A stretch of DNA of 64,000 nt, taken from contig NZ_QRBB01000001.1 in assembly GCF_003363135.1 (NCBI RefSeq), forward strand, positions 620,001 through 684,000, given 5' to 3'. Numbering within the stretch: the stretch's first letter is position 1; each line of letters starts with the position of its first letter. The position numbers were made by a program, and so were the translations under genes. The notes beneath the pieces are model-generated. The model did not search any database. It saw only the letters and a list, made by a program, of their open reading frames with translations, and was not told the DNA's origin. This stretch comes from Alteriqipengyuania lutimaris (GTDB taxonomy: Bacteria; Pseudomonadota; Alphaproteobacteria; Sphingomonadales; Sphingomonadaceae). Positions 19,114-27,508 of the stretch are shown piece by piece.

Positions 19114-20055
19114 ATGCTCGACTTACCTTCGCCCGACGGCCTGCCCACGGCAATTTCCGACCTCGCAGGCGAGTTCCACAATGTCTCCGCCTTCCCGCCG
19201 GTCGCGCCCTCGGTGCCCGAGCCAGAGGATGGCAAGCGCCGCCGCTATCGCACGATCTGGATCAGCGACGTGCACCTCGGCACCAAGGGCTGCAATGCCG
19301 AGATGCTGATCGATTTCCTCGACAGCACCGACAGCGAGACGATGTACCTCGTGGGCGACATCATCGACGGCTGGCGCCTGAAGAAGAAGTTCTACTGGCC
19401 CGCCGCACACAACGACATCGTGTGGCGGATCCTGAAACGCGCCAAGCGCGGCACGCGGATCGTCTACATCCCCGGCAACCACGACGAGGTCGTGCGGCCC
19501 TTCTGCGGGATGAATTTCGGCGATGTCGAAATCCGCCGCGCCGCGTTCCACACCACCGCCGACGGGCGCCGGCTGATGGTGCTGCACGGCGATGAATTCG
19601 ATACGGTCATGCTCACCCACAGGTGGCTCGCTTTCGTCGGCGACACTGCTTATCATCTGATGATGGCGCTCAACGGCTGGGTCAACAAGGCCCGGCAGGC
19701 GCTGGGGATGCCCTACTGGTCGCTGTCGAAGGCGGCCAAGCACAAGGTGAAGAATGCGGTCGAGTTCATCTCGAAATACGAGGAAATCGTGGCCCGCGCA
19801 GCCGGAGAGCGCGGCGTCGACGGTGTCGTGTGCGGCCACATCCATACCGCCGAACACCGCATCTTCCAGCATAATGGCCGCGACATCGAATACTGGAACG
19901 ACGGCGACTGGGTCGAAGGATGCAATGCGCTGGTCGAGCATTTCGACGGGCGGATGGAGGTGCTCGACTGGGCGGACGAGATCGCGGGGCGGACCGTCAG
20001 GGAAGCCGGGCCCGAGGACGACGAGCGCGAGCGCGCGGCCCGGGCGGTCGCCTGA
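19114..20055 (+). CDS. LpxH-like metallophosphoesterase (UDP-2,3-diacylglucosamine diphosphatase family)
   Basis: 313 residues. Calcineurin-like motifs appear in order: ISDVHLGTKG (residue ~50), VGDIIDGW, IPGNHD, VLHGDEFD and VCGHIHTAEH. The GDIIDGWRLKKKFYWP segment is typical of the COG2908 branch, annotated as UDP-2,3-diacylglucosamine hydrolases. In many alphaproteobacteria LpxI fills the lipid A step, so this paralogue may act on another nucleotide-linked or phospho-lipid. The N-terminal 40 residues before the domain are not conserved, so the true start could be slightly different. It overlaps the glycosyltransferase gene by 1 nt, indicating a two-gene operon. Confidence 0.82.
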   Translation: MLDLPSPDGLPTAISDLAGEFHNVSAFPPVAPSVPEPEDGKRRRYRTIWISDVHLGTKGCNAEMLIDFLDSTDSETMYLVGDIIDGWRLKKKFYWPAAHNDIVWRILKRAKRGTRIVYIPGNHDEVVRPFCGMNFGDVEIRRAAFHTTADGRRLMVLHGDEFDTVMLTHRWLAFVGDTAYHLMMALNGWVNKARQALGMPYWSLSKAAKHKVKNAVEFISKYEEIVARAAGERGVDGVVCGHIHTAEHRIFQHNGRDIEYWNDGDWVEGCNALVEHFDGRMEVLDWADEIAGRTVREAGPEDDERERAARAVA

Positions 20056-21128
20056 TGCTGCTGCTCGAACCGGGCGGGCTGGCTGAGTTGGTCGATACGC
20101 CGCCGAAATCGATCGCGATCGTCAGCGATGCCTGGCATCCGCAGATGAACGGCGTGGTTCGCACGCTGACGACCACCTGCAACATCCTGCGGGCGAGCGG
20201 CCACCGCGTCGATGTGATCACGCCCGATCAGTACCCCTCGGTCCCGTGCCCGACCTATCCCGAAATCCGCCTCGCGCTGACCCTGCCGGGCACGGTCGGG
20301 CGGCGGCTGTCCGAACTCCAGCCCGACGCGGTGCATATCGCCACCGAAGGCCCGTTGGGCCTGTCCGCAAGACGATATTGCCTCGCCAAGGCAGTGCCCT
20401 TCACCACCGCCTATCACACGCAGTTTCCCGACTATGTCTCGCGCCGCACCTATCTGCCGCCCGATGCCTTCTGGCCCTATATCCGCTGGTTCCACCGCCC
20501 CGCACAGCGCGTGATGGTCGCGACCGAGAGCATTCGAGAGGAGCTGCGCGCACAGGGCCTTACGCGGCTGCACCACTGGGGCCGCGGCGTCGATCTGGAG
20601 GTGTTCCGCCCCGATGTCGGCCCTTGTGCTGATTACGAGGGGCTCGAAGGTCCGATCCAGCTCTATGTCGGGCGGGTCGCGGTCGAGAAGAACATCGAAG
20701 CCTTTCTCAAGACCAGCCAGCCGGGCACCAAGGTAGTCGTGGGCGACGGGCCCGCCTTGTCGGACCTGCGGGCCCGCTACCCCGAGGCGAAGTTTCTCGG
20801 CAAGCGCGGCGGCGACGATCTGGCGCGCTGCTACGCCAATGCCGACGTGTTCGTTTTTCCGAGCAAGACCGACACCTTCGGCCTCGTGATGATCGAGGCG
20901 CTGGCCTGCGGCACGCCTGTCGCGGCCTACCCGGTGTCCGGCCCGCGCGACATCCTGACGCCCGAGGTGGGCGCGATGGCGGACGATCTCGACACCGCGA
21001 TCGCCGCCGCGCAGGCGTGCGACCGCGAGACGTGCGCGGCATTCGGTCAGGAGTTCAGCTGGCACGCTGCCACCGCGCAGTTCCTCGCCGGGCTCGAGGA
21101 GTTCGACGGCGAGACCCTCACGCCTTGA
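20055..21128 (+). CDS. GT4-type glycosyltransferase family 1 protein
   Basis: 357 residues from the ATG in TGATG, which overlaps the previous stop. The N-terminal acceptor domain opens IVSDAWHPQMNGVVRTL, as in glycolipid GT4 enzymes such as MgtA/PimB/DGD-type. The C-terminal nucleotide-sugar domain has LYVGRVAVEKN and the E-x7-E element SKTDTFGLVMIEALACGTP. Pairing with an LpxH-like hydrolase suggests a membrane glycolipid acceptor (inference). A Rho-independent terminator follows about 100 nt downstream. Confidence 0.88.
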   Translation: MLLLEPGGLAELVDTPPKSIAIVSDAWHPQMNGVVRTLTTTCNILRASGHRVDVITPDQYPSVPCPTYPEIRLALTLPGTVGRRLSELQPDAVHIATEGPLGLSARRYCLAKAVPFTTAYHTQFPDYVSRRTYLPPDAFWPYIRWFHRPAQRVMVATESIREELRAQGLTRLHHWGRGVDLEVFRPDVGPCADYEGLEGPIQLYVGRVAVEKNIEAFLKTSQPGTKVVVGDGPALSDLRARYPEAKFLGKRGGDDLARCYANADVFVFPSKTDTFGLVMIEALACGTPVAAYPVSGPRDILTPEVGAMADDLDTAIAAAQACDRETCAAFGQEFSWHAATAQFLAGLEEFDGETLTP

Positions 21129-21224
21129 GGGGGACGCCCTGAAGGGCTTCGCAAGGCGCCTTCTCGCACTCCATGACGGTGCCGCCTTGCCCGCAGGCCC
21201 TGCATAGACTATCTGATGCGACAA

Positions 21225-21257
21225 GCGGCCGCTCCGAAAGGGGCGGCCCTTGTCTTT
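21225..21257 (+). terminator. Rho-independent terminator after the glycosyltransferase operon
   Basis: GGCCGCTCC-GAAA-GGGGCGGCC forms a 9-bp stem (one G-T pair) closed by a stable GAAA tetraloop, followed by TTGTCTTTT at 21249-21257. It lies between the glycosyltransferase stop and trcR. Confidence 0.7.
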
Positions 21258-21306
21258 TAAAGCCCCCGCGCCCGTGCCGGGAGGCGAGCTTTCAGGATGA
21301 CCGACC

Positions 21307-22077
21307 ATGGCCGACCAACCCACCCCGCTGATGCCGCATGCGACCGCCACCTGGCTGGTCGACAATACGGGGCTTAGCTTCGAGCAGATCTCGCAGTTCT
21401 GCGGACTCCACATCCTCGAAGTGCAGGCCATGGCGGACGATCTCGCGGGCAGCAAATACACGGGGCGCGACCCGGTCTATGCCGGCGAACTGACACAGCA
21501 GGAGATCGAGCGCGGCCAGGCCGACAGCAATTACAGCCTCAAGATGCAAAAGGCCCCGGCCGAGGTCACGCGGACCAAGGGCCCGCGCTACACGCCCGTG
21601 TCCAAGCGGCAGGACAAGCCCGATGGCATCGCGTGGATCCTGCGCAACCATCCCGAGATGTCCGACGCGCAGATTTCCAAGCTGATCGGCACCACCCGCA
21701 ACACGATCGGCGCGATCCGCGACCGCACGCACTGGAACATCCAGAACATCCAGCCCAAGGACCCGGTGACGCTGGGTCTTTGCTCGCAGCGCGAACTCGA
21801 CGCGGTGGTCAAGGCCGCCGCGAAGAAGGCGGGTATCGAAGATGCCGCCGCCGACCCGACCGTCGAGGCGAACGACAAGGCCAAGCTGATCGAGGAACTG
21901 CGTCGCGAACGCCAGGAAAGCGAGAAGGCCGCCGCCGAGGCCGCGCAGGAAGCCGAAGCCGCCGCATGGCTCGAAGCCAAGCGCGCGAGCGAGGAAGAGC
22001 AACTGGGCGGCGCCCCCGTCGACACTGGCACCGCTACCGATACCGATACCGAAGCCGAGCCGGGCGACCCCGCCTGA
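21307..22077 (+). CDS. trcR: Cell-cycle transcriptional regulator TrcR (DUF1013)
   Basis: 256 residues. The DUF1013 core runs from TATWLVDNTGLSFEQISQFCGL through MADDLAGSKYTGRDPVYAGELT, GPRYTPVSKRQDKPDGIAW and ISKLIGTTRNTIGAIRDRTHWN, which contains a helix-turn-helix-like element; the C-terminal 80 residues are an Ala/Glu-rich coiled helix ending in an acidic Thr/Asp tail. The family is restricted mainly to alphaproteobacteria and is annotated as a cell-cycle transcription factor. AGGA sits 9 nt before the ATG. Single gene between a terminator and a GC-rich hairpin. Confidence 0.92.
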   Translation: MADQPTPLMPHATATWLVDNTGLSFEQISQFCGLHILEVQAMADDLAGSKYTGRDPVYAGELTQQEIERGQADSNYSLKMQKAPAEVTRTKGPRYTPVSKRQDKPDGIAWILRNHPEMSDAQISKLIGTTRNTIGAIRDRTHWNIQNIQPKDPVTLGLCSQRELDAVVKAAAKKAGIEDAAADPTVEANDKAKLIEELRRERQESEKAAAEAAQEAEAAAWLEAKRASEEEQLGGAPVDTGTATDTDTEAEPGDPA

Positions 22078-22097
22078 GGCTTCACCTCGCCGTGTGC

Positions 22098-22119
22098 GGC
22101 GGCGCATCCAGGCGCCGCC
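22098..22119 (+). terminator. GC-rich hairpin after trcR
   Basis: GGCGGCGC-ATCCAG-GCGCCGCC is a perfect 8-bp stem 20 nt after the trcR stop. There is no T-run, so it would be a weak intrinsic terminator or RNA-stabilising stem. Confidence 0.45.
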
Positions 22120-22170
22120 CACCCGGCGGGATCGACGTTCCCAGCGGACGGCGATTCGCCGCAGCCGCCC

Positions 22171-22296
22171 TCAGAGCGTCAGGTAGGCGACCAGCCCGAG
22201 GCAGGCGACCGACACGCCGATGAACGAGCCCTTGGCCAGGGTCTTCACGCGGCGTTCCCGTCTCGCGCGGCGGCGCCTGCTTTCTTCTTTCGACAT
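22171..22296 (-). CDS. Putative 41-residue C-tail-anchored membrane peptide
   Basis: From the ATG at 22296 the frame encodes a strongly basic N-terminal half (SKEESRRRRARRERRVK) and a hydrophobic C-terminal segment (FIGVSVACLGLVAYLTL). The charge arrangement fits a small inner-membrane protein. The ribosome site is poor and the open frame extends to 22383, so the start is uncertain. It converges with trcR and diverges from the acyl-CoA ligase gene. Confidence 0.4.
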   Translation of the reverse strand: MSKEESRRRRARRERRVKTLAKGSFIGVSVACLGLVAYLTL

Positions 22297-22511
22297 GGAA
22301 ATCCATCGATTGATCGGAAAATGGCCCGCACCGGTTGCGGAAATCCCCTCGGCGGTCAAGCCGCCCCGATAGCTTCCCCCCAAGTGGGCGATCGGCCTGC
22401 CAACGACGTTTGCGAATCGATCCGTCGGAGCGCTCCCCTCGTGAAATCCCCTCGCAAAAGCGCGGAACCTGCAAGCAAATCCTTGCAGCGCGCTCGCTCG
22501 CCCGGCATCAG

Positions 22512-22529
22512 GCTTACATGGATGTAAGC
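22512..22529. promoter_or_regulatory. 18-bp palindrome overlapping the acyl-CoA ligase start codon
   Basis: GCTTACAT-GG-ATGTAAGC has 8-bp perfect arms. The ATG start (22518-22520) lies inside the left arm and centre. This is the size and symmetry of a TetR- or GntR-type operator, and could block initiation as protein site or as RNA stem. No regulator gene lies next to it. Confidence 0.45.
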
Positions 22530-24185
22530 AAGCTGCCCTATCACCACCCGCGCCCGTGGGACTCCCCGATCGCGACCACGACCATGCCCGCGCTGTTCGG
22601 GCGCGCGGTCGAAGCCCATCCCGATCGTACGCTGGTCGAATTCATGGGCCGCAAGCTCAGCTATCAGGCGCTGCATGCCGAGGCGCGGCGCTTCGCGGCC
22701 GGGTTGCAGGAGGCGGGGATCGGCCGCGGCGACCGGATCGGTCTGTTCCTGCCCAACGTGCCGATCTACCTTTCGGCCTATTACGGCGCGATGATGGCCG
22801 GGGCGACGGTGGTGAACTTCTCGCCGCTCTACTCGGTCGACGAACTCTCGCACCAGGTCGAGGACTCGGGCACGCGCCTGCTGGTGACGGTGGACGTCGT
22901 GCAGCTCTACGACACGGCGGCCGCGGTACTCGAGAAATCCTCGCTCCAGACGCTGGTCGTGGGCGAGCTTGCAGGCATGCTGCCCACGCTCAAGGGCCTG
23001 GGCCTCAAGCTGTTCAAGCGCAGCGCGGTGGCGAAACCCGCCTATGGCGAATCGATCCGCAAATGGGCCGACATGCTGCCGCGAAGCGAGCCCCAGCCGC
23101 TCGACATCGCACCCCACGAGATCGCGCTGCTGCAATATACCGGCGGCACGACCGGGCGGCCCAAGGGCGCGATGCTCAGCCACGCGAACCTCGCCGCCAA
23201 TGCGCAGCAGGTCGATGCGATCGATCCGTTCGACCGCGACGATCCCGATGTCATCATGGGTGCGCTGCCGCTGTTCCATGTCTTTGCCAACACCTGCGTG
23301 CTCAACCGCAGCATCGTGCGCGGGGCGACCATCGCGATGGTCCCGCGCTTCGACGCGGGCGACGTGCTGAAGACGCTACAGCGCGCGCGCTGCACCGGTT
23401 TTCCCGGCGTGCCGACGATGTTCCAGGCGCTGCTCGATCATCCCAAGGCGGCGCAGGCCGACTTCTCGCAGCTCAGGATCTGCATTTCGGGCGGCGCGCC
23501 ACTGGCCGATCCGCTGCGCGAGAAGTTCGAGAGGGTGTCGGGCGTACGGCTGGTCGAAGGCTACGGCCTGACTGAAAGCTCGGGCGTGGTCTCGACCAAT
23601 CCCTACGTCTCGCAGCGCAAGGCAGGCACCATCGGACAGGTCATCCCGCAGACCCGGCTGCTGCTGCTCGACAAGGAGGACGAAACGAAAATCGCCCCCG
23701 AGGGCGAGCCCGGCGAACTGGCAATCCATGGCCCGCAGATCATGCAGGGCTATTGGAACCTGCCACAGGCCGATGCCGAGGTCTTCGTCGAGCACGATGG
23801 CCGCAAATGGCTGCGCACCGGCGATGTCGCGCGGATCGGCCCCGATGGCTTCGTCGAGATCGTGGACCGCATCAAGGACATGATTTCGGTCGGCGGCTTC
23901 AAGGTCTTCCCCAGCCAGGTCGAGGATGTGCTGCAGGGTCATCCCGCGATCCGCGACGTGCTCGTGATCGGCGTGCCCGATGATTACCATGGCGAGATGC
24001 CGCGCGCCTACGCCACCCTCCAGCCCGACGCCAAGGCGCCGAGCGCCGAGGCACTGCGCGAATGGCTCAATGGCCGCGTGGGCAAGCACGAGCGGGTGGA
24101 CGAGATCGTGATCCGCAAGGAACTGCCGGTGACGATGGTCGGCAAGCTCGACCGCAAGGCGCTGCGCAAGGAAGTGCTGGGCTGA
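22518..24185 (+). CDS. Long-chain fatty-acid-CoA ligase (AMP-forming)
   Basis: 555 residues. It activates fatty acids to acyl-CoA through an acyl-AMP. Adenylate-forming motifs: P-loop YTGGTTGRPKGA near residue 208, GYGLTESSG, RTGDVARIGPDGFVEIVDRIKDMISVGGFKVFP and the catalytic lysine of the C-terminal subdomain in GKLDRKALRKE. The length fits FadD-type enzymes. The ATG at 22518 is the only good start near the conserved LPYHHPRPWD opening; its ribosome site is weak and it lies in an 18-bp palindrome. Confidence 0.93.
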   Translation: MDVSKLPYHHPRPWDSPIATTTMPALFGRAVEAHPDRTLVEFMGRKLSYQALHAEARRFAAGLQEAGIGRGDRIGLFLPNVPIYLSAYYGAMMAGATVVNFSPLYSVDELSHQVEDSGTRLLVTVDVVQLYDTAAAVLEKSSLQTLVVGELAGMLPTLKGLGLKLFKRSAVAKPAYGESIRKWADMLPRSEPQPLDIAPHEIALLQYTGGTTGRPKGAMLSHANLAANAQQVDAIDPFDRDDPDVIMGALPLFHVFANTCVLNRSIVRGATIAMVPRFDAGDVLKTLQRARCTGFPGVPTMFQALLDHPKAAQADFSQLRICISGGAPLADPLREKFERVSGVRLVEGYGLTESSGVVSTNPYVSQRKAGTIGQVIPQTRLLLLDKEDETKIAPEGEPGELAIHGPQIMQGYWNLPQADAEVFVEHDGRKWLRTGDVARIGPDGFVEIVDRIKDMISVGGFKVFPSQVEDVLQGHPAIRDVLVIGVPDDYHGEMPRAYATLQPDAKAPSAEALREWLNGRVGKHERVDEIVIRKELPVTMVGKLDRKALRKEVLG

Positions 24186-24207
24186 TCCCCGCCGGGCAGT
24201 GCACACG

Positions 24208-24240
24208 AAAAAGGGCGCGCCGCTTGCCGCGACGCGCCCT
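24208..24240 (-). terminator. Rho-independent terminator of the bactofilin operon
   Basis: On the minus strand AGGGCGCG, a 13-nt loop and CGCGCCCT make a perfect 8-bp stem followed directly by TTTTT. It begins 18 nt after the bactofilin stop and lies in the convergent gap with the acyl-CoA ligase gene. Confidence 0.8.
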
Positions 24241-24258
24241 CGATAACCCTGTCCGGTA

Positions 24259-24831
24259 TCAGTAGTAGTTCGAGCTCGTCTCGGTCTCGCCGTCGGTGTC
24301 GTTGTCCGAGGAAAACGGCGAAATGCCGAGGTCGGCGGTGGTCGAGGATGCCGGTGCATGGCTGGCGGCGCCGTTGCTCGAAGACGTCTCGCTCGCGCCG
24401 GGTGCCTCCCTGCTGGGTGCCGGTGCGGCGTCGCGCGGGGCGAAGCGGCCCTGTACCGAAGCGCCCTGTTCCACGGTCAGAGCTTCGTAATGGACATCGC
24501 CGTTGATGTTGGCGCTGCGCAGGATCACCAGCTCGCGCGCATGGATCGATCCCTCGACCCGGCCCGCAAGCCGCGCACTCTCGGCGGTGACTTCGCCGGT
24601 GATCTGGCTGCCTTCGCCCTGGACCAGCGAGGAACAGTCGATGTCGCCTTCGACGTTGCCGTCGATATGCAGTTCGGTCGAGGCGGTGATGTTGCCGGCG
24701 ATGGTGACGTCTGACCCCAGCACCGAGAAGCTGCCCGAGGAGGATGAGCCCTTAGACACTGGCGCCGCCTTCGGCGTCGCCGGCCGCGCGGGTGCTTGTG
24801 CCGGGGTTTCGACGGGCTTTTTTGAGAACAT
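24259..24831 (-). CDS. Bactofilin (polymer-forming cytoskeletal protein)
   Basis: 190 residues. A central right-handed beta-helix bactofilin domain spans about residues 35-130: VLGSDVTIAGNITASTELHIDG, NVEGDIDCSSL, RLAGRVEGSIHARELVIL and VHYEALTVEQGASVQGRF. It is flanked by a Pro/Ala/Lys-rich N-terminus and a disordered Ser/Ala/Asp C-terminus ending in tyrosines. Bactofilins polymerise without nucleotide under the membrane and localise wall enzymes. Its first 80 nt overlap the end of the M23 peptidase gene in another frame, so translation of the two is linked. Confidence 0.93.
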   Translation of the reverse strand: MFSKKPVETPAQAPARPATPKAAPVSKGSSSSGSFSVLGSDVTIAGNITASTELHIDGNVEGDIDCSSLVQGEGSQITGEVTAESARLAGRVEGSIHARELVILRSANINGDVHYEALTVEQGASVQGRFAPRDAAPAPSREAPGASETSSSNGAASHAPASSTTADLGISPFSSDNDTDGETETSSNYY

Positions 24832-25936
24832 CGGGGGCTAACTCCAAGAATGTGCGCGGGTTGACTGCGGTGCCGTTCACTCGAACCTCAAAATGCAAGT
24901 GCGGGCCGGTCGATCGACCCGTGCTTCCAATAGCGCCGATCACCGCGCCTGCTTCAACCCGGTCTCCCACGCGCGCCTCAAAACGCGACATGTGGGCGTA
25001 ACGGGTTAGGAGACCCTGCCCGTGACTGATTTCGACCACGTTACCATAACCGCCTCTTCTGCCGACGAAGGTCACTTTCCCGCGCGCGGTCGCGTAGATC
25101 GGCGCCCCCATCGCGGCCGGGAAGTCGAGGCCCTTATGCATCGCCGCCCGCCCGGTGAAAGGGTCGCGCCGCAGGCCGTAGGAGGAATTCGCGGCCCTGG
25201 TATCGGTCGGCTTGATCTGCGGCACGCCTGCCAGCGTCGATTCGAGCGCGGCGAGCCGCGTGAGGCTGAGGCCGAGGCGTTCGAAGCGGGGATCGATCTG
25301 TTCGCCGCCGAAGACCGTCTCCAGCGGACCGCCGCGTGCGCCCTGTTCCGCCGATGCGAGCATCTCCTGCGGGTTGAGCCCCAGTTCGCGCAGGGCCCAC
25401 ATGGCCTGCTGCGAGCGCTGGTCGGCATAGCGGGTCAGTCCTTCGACGAAGGCGATCTGGCGCGCTTCGATCCGCGCGAGCGCCGCCGCTTCGGGTATGG
25501 TGGAGGAGACTTTCTCGATCAGGTCGTCGTGTTCGCCGGTGGCCTCGCCCGTCGCCTCGTGCTCGACCGTATCGGAGGGCATGACCTTCATCATCTCTTC
25601 GATGAAATCCTGCCGCTTCTGCAGATCCTCGGTCACCGCGCCGATATCGGCCTGGTAGGCCTTCAGCCGGTCCTCGGCCGTTGCGACGCTCGCTTCGCGC
25701 TGCATCAGCGAGGCGCGCTCGACGCTGGCCTGATATTGCAGCACGCTCATCACGCCCATGCTGCCGACGAAGGCGGCCGTGGCGGTCAGCGCGAGCGCGG
25801 CGGTGCGCTTCTGCAAACCCGAACTGATCTTGATAAAGCGGACTTGGCCCTGCGAGCGCATGAAAAATTCGCGCTCCGGAAACCATTTTTCCATGCGCTG
25901 CGCCCACGTGAGGCGATCGTCGGTACGATGTTCCAA
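24752..25936 (-). CDS. M23 family metallopeptidase, partner of bactofilin
   Basis: 394 residues. Cytosolic N-terminus (1-40), one membrane segment near 44-66 (AALALTATAAFVGSMGVMSVL), a coiled-coil periplasmic region to about 200, and a C-terminal LytM domain with complete zinc ligands (HKGLDFP and HLHFEV). This is the bactofilin-linked peptidoglycan endopeptidase arrangement seen widely in proteobacteria. The start is a TTG at 25936 with AGGGG 5 nt upstream; the ATG at 25894 is an alternative. It overlaps bactofilin by 80 nt, far more than most neighbours here. Confidence 0.9.
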   Translation of the reverse strand: MEHRTDDRLTWAQRMEKWFPEREFFMRSQGQVRFIKISSGLQKRTAALALTATAAFVGSMGVMSVLQYQASVERASLMQREASVATAEDRLKAYQADIGAVTEDLQKRQDFIEEMMKVMPSDTVEHEATGEATGEHDDLIEKVSSTIPEAAALARIEARQIAFVEGLTRYADQRSQQAMWALRELGLNPQEMLASAEQGARGGPLETVFGGEQIDPRFERLGLSLTRLAALESTLAGVPQIKPTDTRAANSSYGLRRDPFTGRAAMHKGLDFPAAMGAPIYATARGKVTFVGRRGGYGNVVEISHGQGLLTRYAHMSRFEARVGDRVEAGAVIGAIGSTGRSTGPHLHFEVRVNGTAVNPRTFLELAPDVLKKARRNPGTSTRAAGDAEGGASV

Positions 25937-26135
25937 AGCTACCCCTACCGCTGTTCCGGTCCCACGATTCGCGCTAGCAAGCGTGAGGGGTGAGGTCGAA
26001 TCCCAGCCCGAGTGGACAGGATGAACGGATCATTACCTACGACGAACCGTGGAACGGAATGAGTTTACATAGGAATATTAGGGAACCGTTCTGCAAAAAG
26101 ATGGTTGTCTGCGCTTGACCGATTCCCCCGTTCCG

Positions 26136-26924
26136 ATGCCCGGGCCGACCAGAGTCCCCTTCGCGTTTTCCGCGGCGGGACGCCCCCCTGCGAACAGATC
26201 TACCGCACCGCGCACGAGGGGCCGCAGGCGCATCGGTCTGCTGGGGGGCAGCTTCAACCCGGCGCATGGCGGCCATCGCAGGATTTCGCTCTTTGCGCTC
26301 GACGCGCTCGGCCTCGACGAGGTCTGGTGGCTCGTCTCGCCTGGCAATCCTCTCAAGCCAAAAGAGGGGATGGCACCGCTGCCCGCCCGCTTTGCCTCGG
26401 CGGTCATACAGGCGCGGCGTGCGCGCATCCGCGTGACCGCGATCGAGCGCGAGTTCGGCACCCGCTATACCGTCGACACGATCCGCGCGCTGCAATCCCG
26501 CTTTCCCAAGCACGAATTCGTGTGGCTGATGGGGTCCGACAATCTGGCGACATTCCACAGGTGGAAAGACTGGGAGCGCATCGCGCGCAGCCTGCCGATT
26601 GCGGTTATCGCAAGACCGGGGTATGAGATGGCAACCGTCGCAAGCCCCGCGGCGGCCATGCTGCGTCGCTTCCGCATGGATGCGCCGCGGTTCAGGAACA
26701 TGCGGTTCCGGACGAGGGGCGAAGGGAGCGCACCGATTCTGGTGACCCTGCGATTCGATCCCGACGGCCGATCCGCCACCGCGATCCGCGATGGCGGTCC
26801 GGACTGGGCCTCGAATTGGGCCAAAAACGGGAATCGCGATCTGGCGCGCTCTCATATCCGCGATCAGATAACCCATCGGCCCATTGTGCCCGATGCGGCC
26901 GACACGGAGCCGGGAAGCGCATGA
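26136..26924 (+). CDS. nadD: Nicotinate-mononucleotide adenylyltransferase
   Basis: Makes deamido-NAD from nicotinate mononucleotide and ATP. The nucleotidyltransferase signature IGLLGGSFNPAHGGHRRIS and WLMGSDNLATFHRWKDW are clear. Before the motif there are about 33 residues of basic, Pro/Arg-rich extension not usual for NadD. The start is uncertain: ATG at 26136 is used, a TTG at 26115 is possible, and neither has a good ribosome site. First gene of the nadD-rsfS-rlmH-envC-ctpA order that is standard in this group. Confidence 0.88.
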   Translation: MPGPTRVPFAFSAAGRPPANRSTAPRTRGRRRIGLLGGSFNPAHGGHRRISLFALDALGLDEVWWLVSPGNPLKPKEGMAPLPARFASAVIQARRARIRVTAIEREFGTRYTVDTIRALQSRFPKHEFVWLMGSDNLATFHRWKDWERIARSLPIAVIARPGYEMATVASPAAAMLRRFRMDAPRFRNMRFRTRGEGSAPILVTLRFDPDGRSATAIRDGGPDWASNWAKNGNRDLARSHIRDQITHRPIVPDAADTEPGSA

Positions 26925-26960
26925 CTCGCATATGCTCCCGGCCATTCTTATCTTTCAGGA

Positions 26961-27425
26961 ATGACAGGAGTATCGACCTCGCCCATGACAAACGCGCAAG
27001 CCGCAACAGCCGTTTCCCGTGCGCCCGCCGCACCCCGGGCGCCGGGCGGAGCATCTTCTTCGATGACTGACCGGTCCGAAGCCCTCCATGCGCTCGTGAT
27101 GCAGCATCTGGACGACGACCAGGCGCAGGACATCGTGAGCATCGATCTCGATGGCAAGTCGAGCATTGCCGACCATATGGTCGTCGCCTCGGGCCGCTCG
27201 ACCCGCCAGGTCGCCTCGATCGCGCAGAAGCTGGCCGACAAGCTCAAGCAGGAAGGCCACGGGCCTGTGCGCCTCGAAGGGCTGCCTGCCGCCGACTGGG
27301 TCGTGATCGACGCGGGCGACGTGGTCGTCCACCTGTTCCGTCCCGAAGTGCGCAGCTTCTACAATATCGAGCGGATGTGGTCCTTCGGCGACGACGAGAA
27401 AGCGGCCGCCGGCGGCAACGCCTGA
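26961..27425 (+). CDS. rsfS: Ribosome silencing factor RsfS (YbeB/Iojap)
   Basis: 154 residues. It binds uL14 on the 50S subunit and blocks subunit joining when nutrients are low. Core motifs are DIVSIDLDGKSSIADHMVVASGRSTRQV, DWVVIDAGDVVVHLF and RSFYNIERMW. The first 35 residues are a Pro/Ala linker absent from most homologues, so an internal start at 26985 or 27063 is possible. It follows nadD by 36 nt. Confidence 0.92.
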   Translation: MTGVSTSPMTNAQAATAVSRAPAAPRAPGGASSSMTDRSEALHALVMQHLDDDQAQDIVSIDLDGKSSIADHMVVASGRSTRQVASIAQKLADKLKQEGHGPVRLEGLPAADWVVIDAGDVVVHLFRPEVRSFYNIERMWSFGDDEKAAAGGNA

Positions 27426-27508
27426 GCGCGGCGTATTTAAGGCCGGTAACGCCCGCCCCCGGGCTGGCATAGCATCCCGCAACGCGCCGCCAACCGACGG
27501 AAAGTGCC

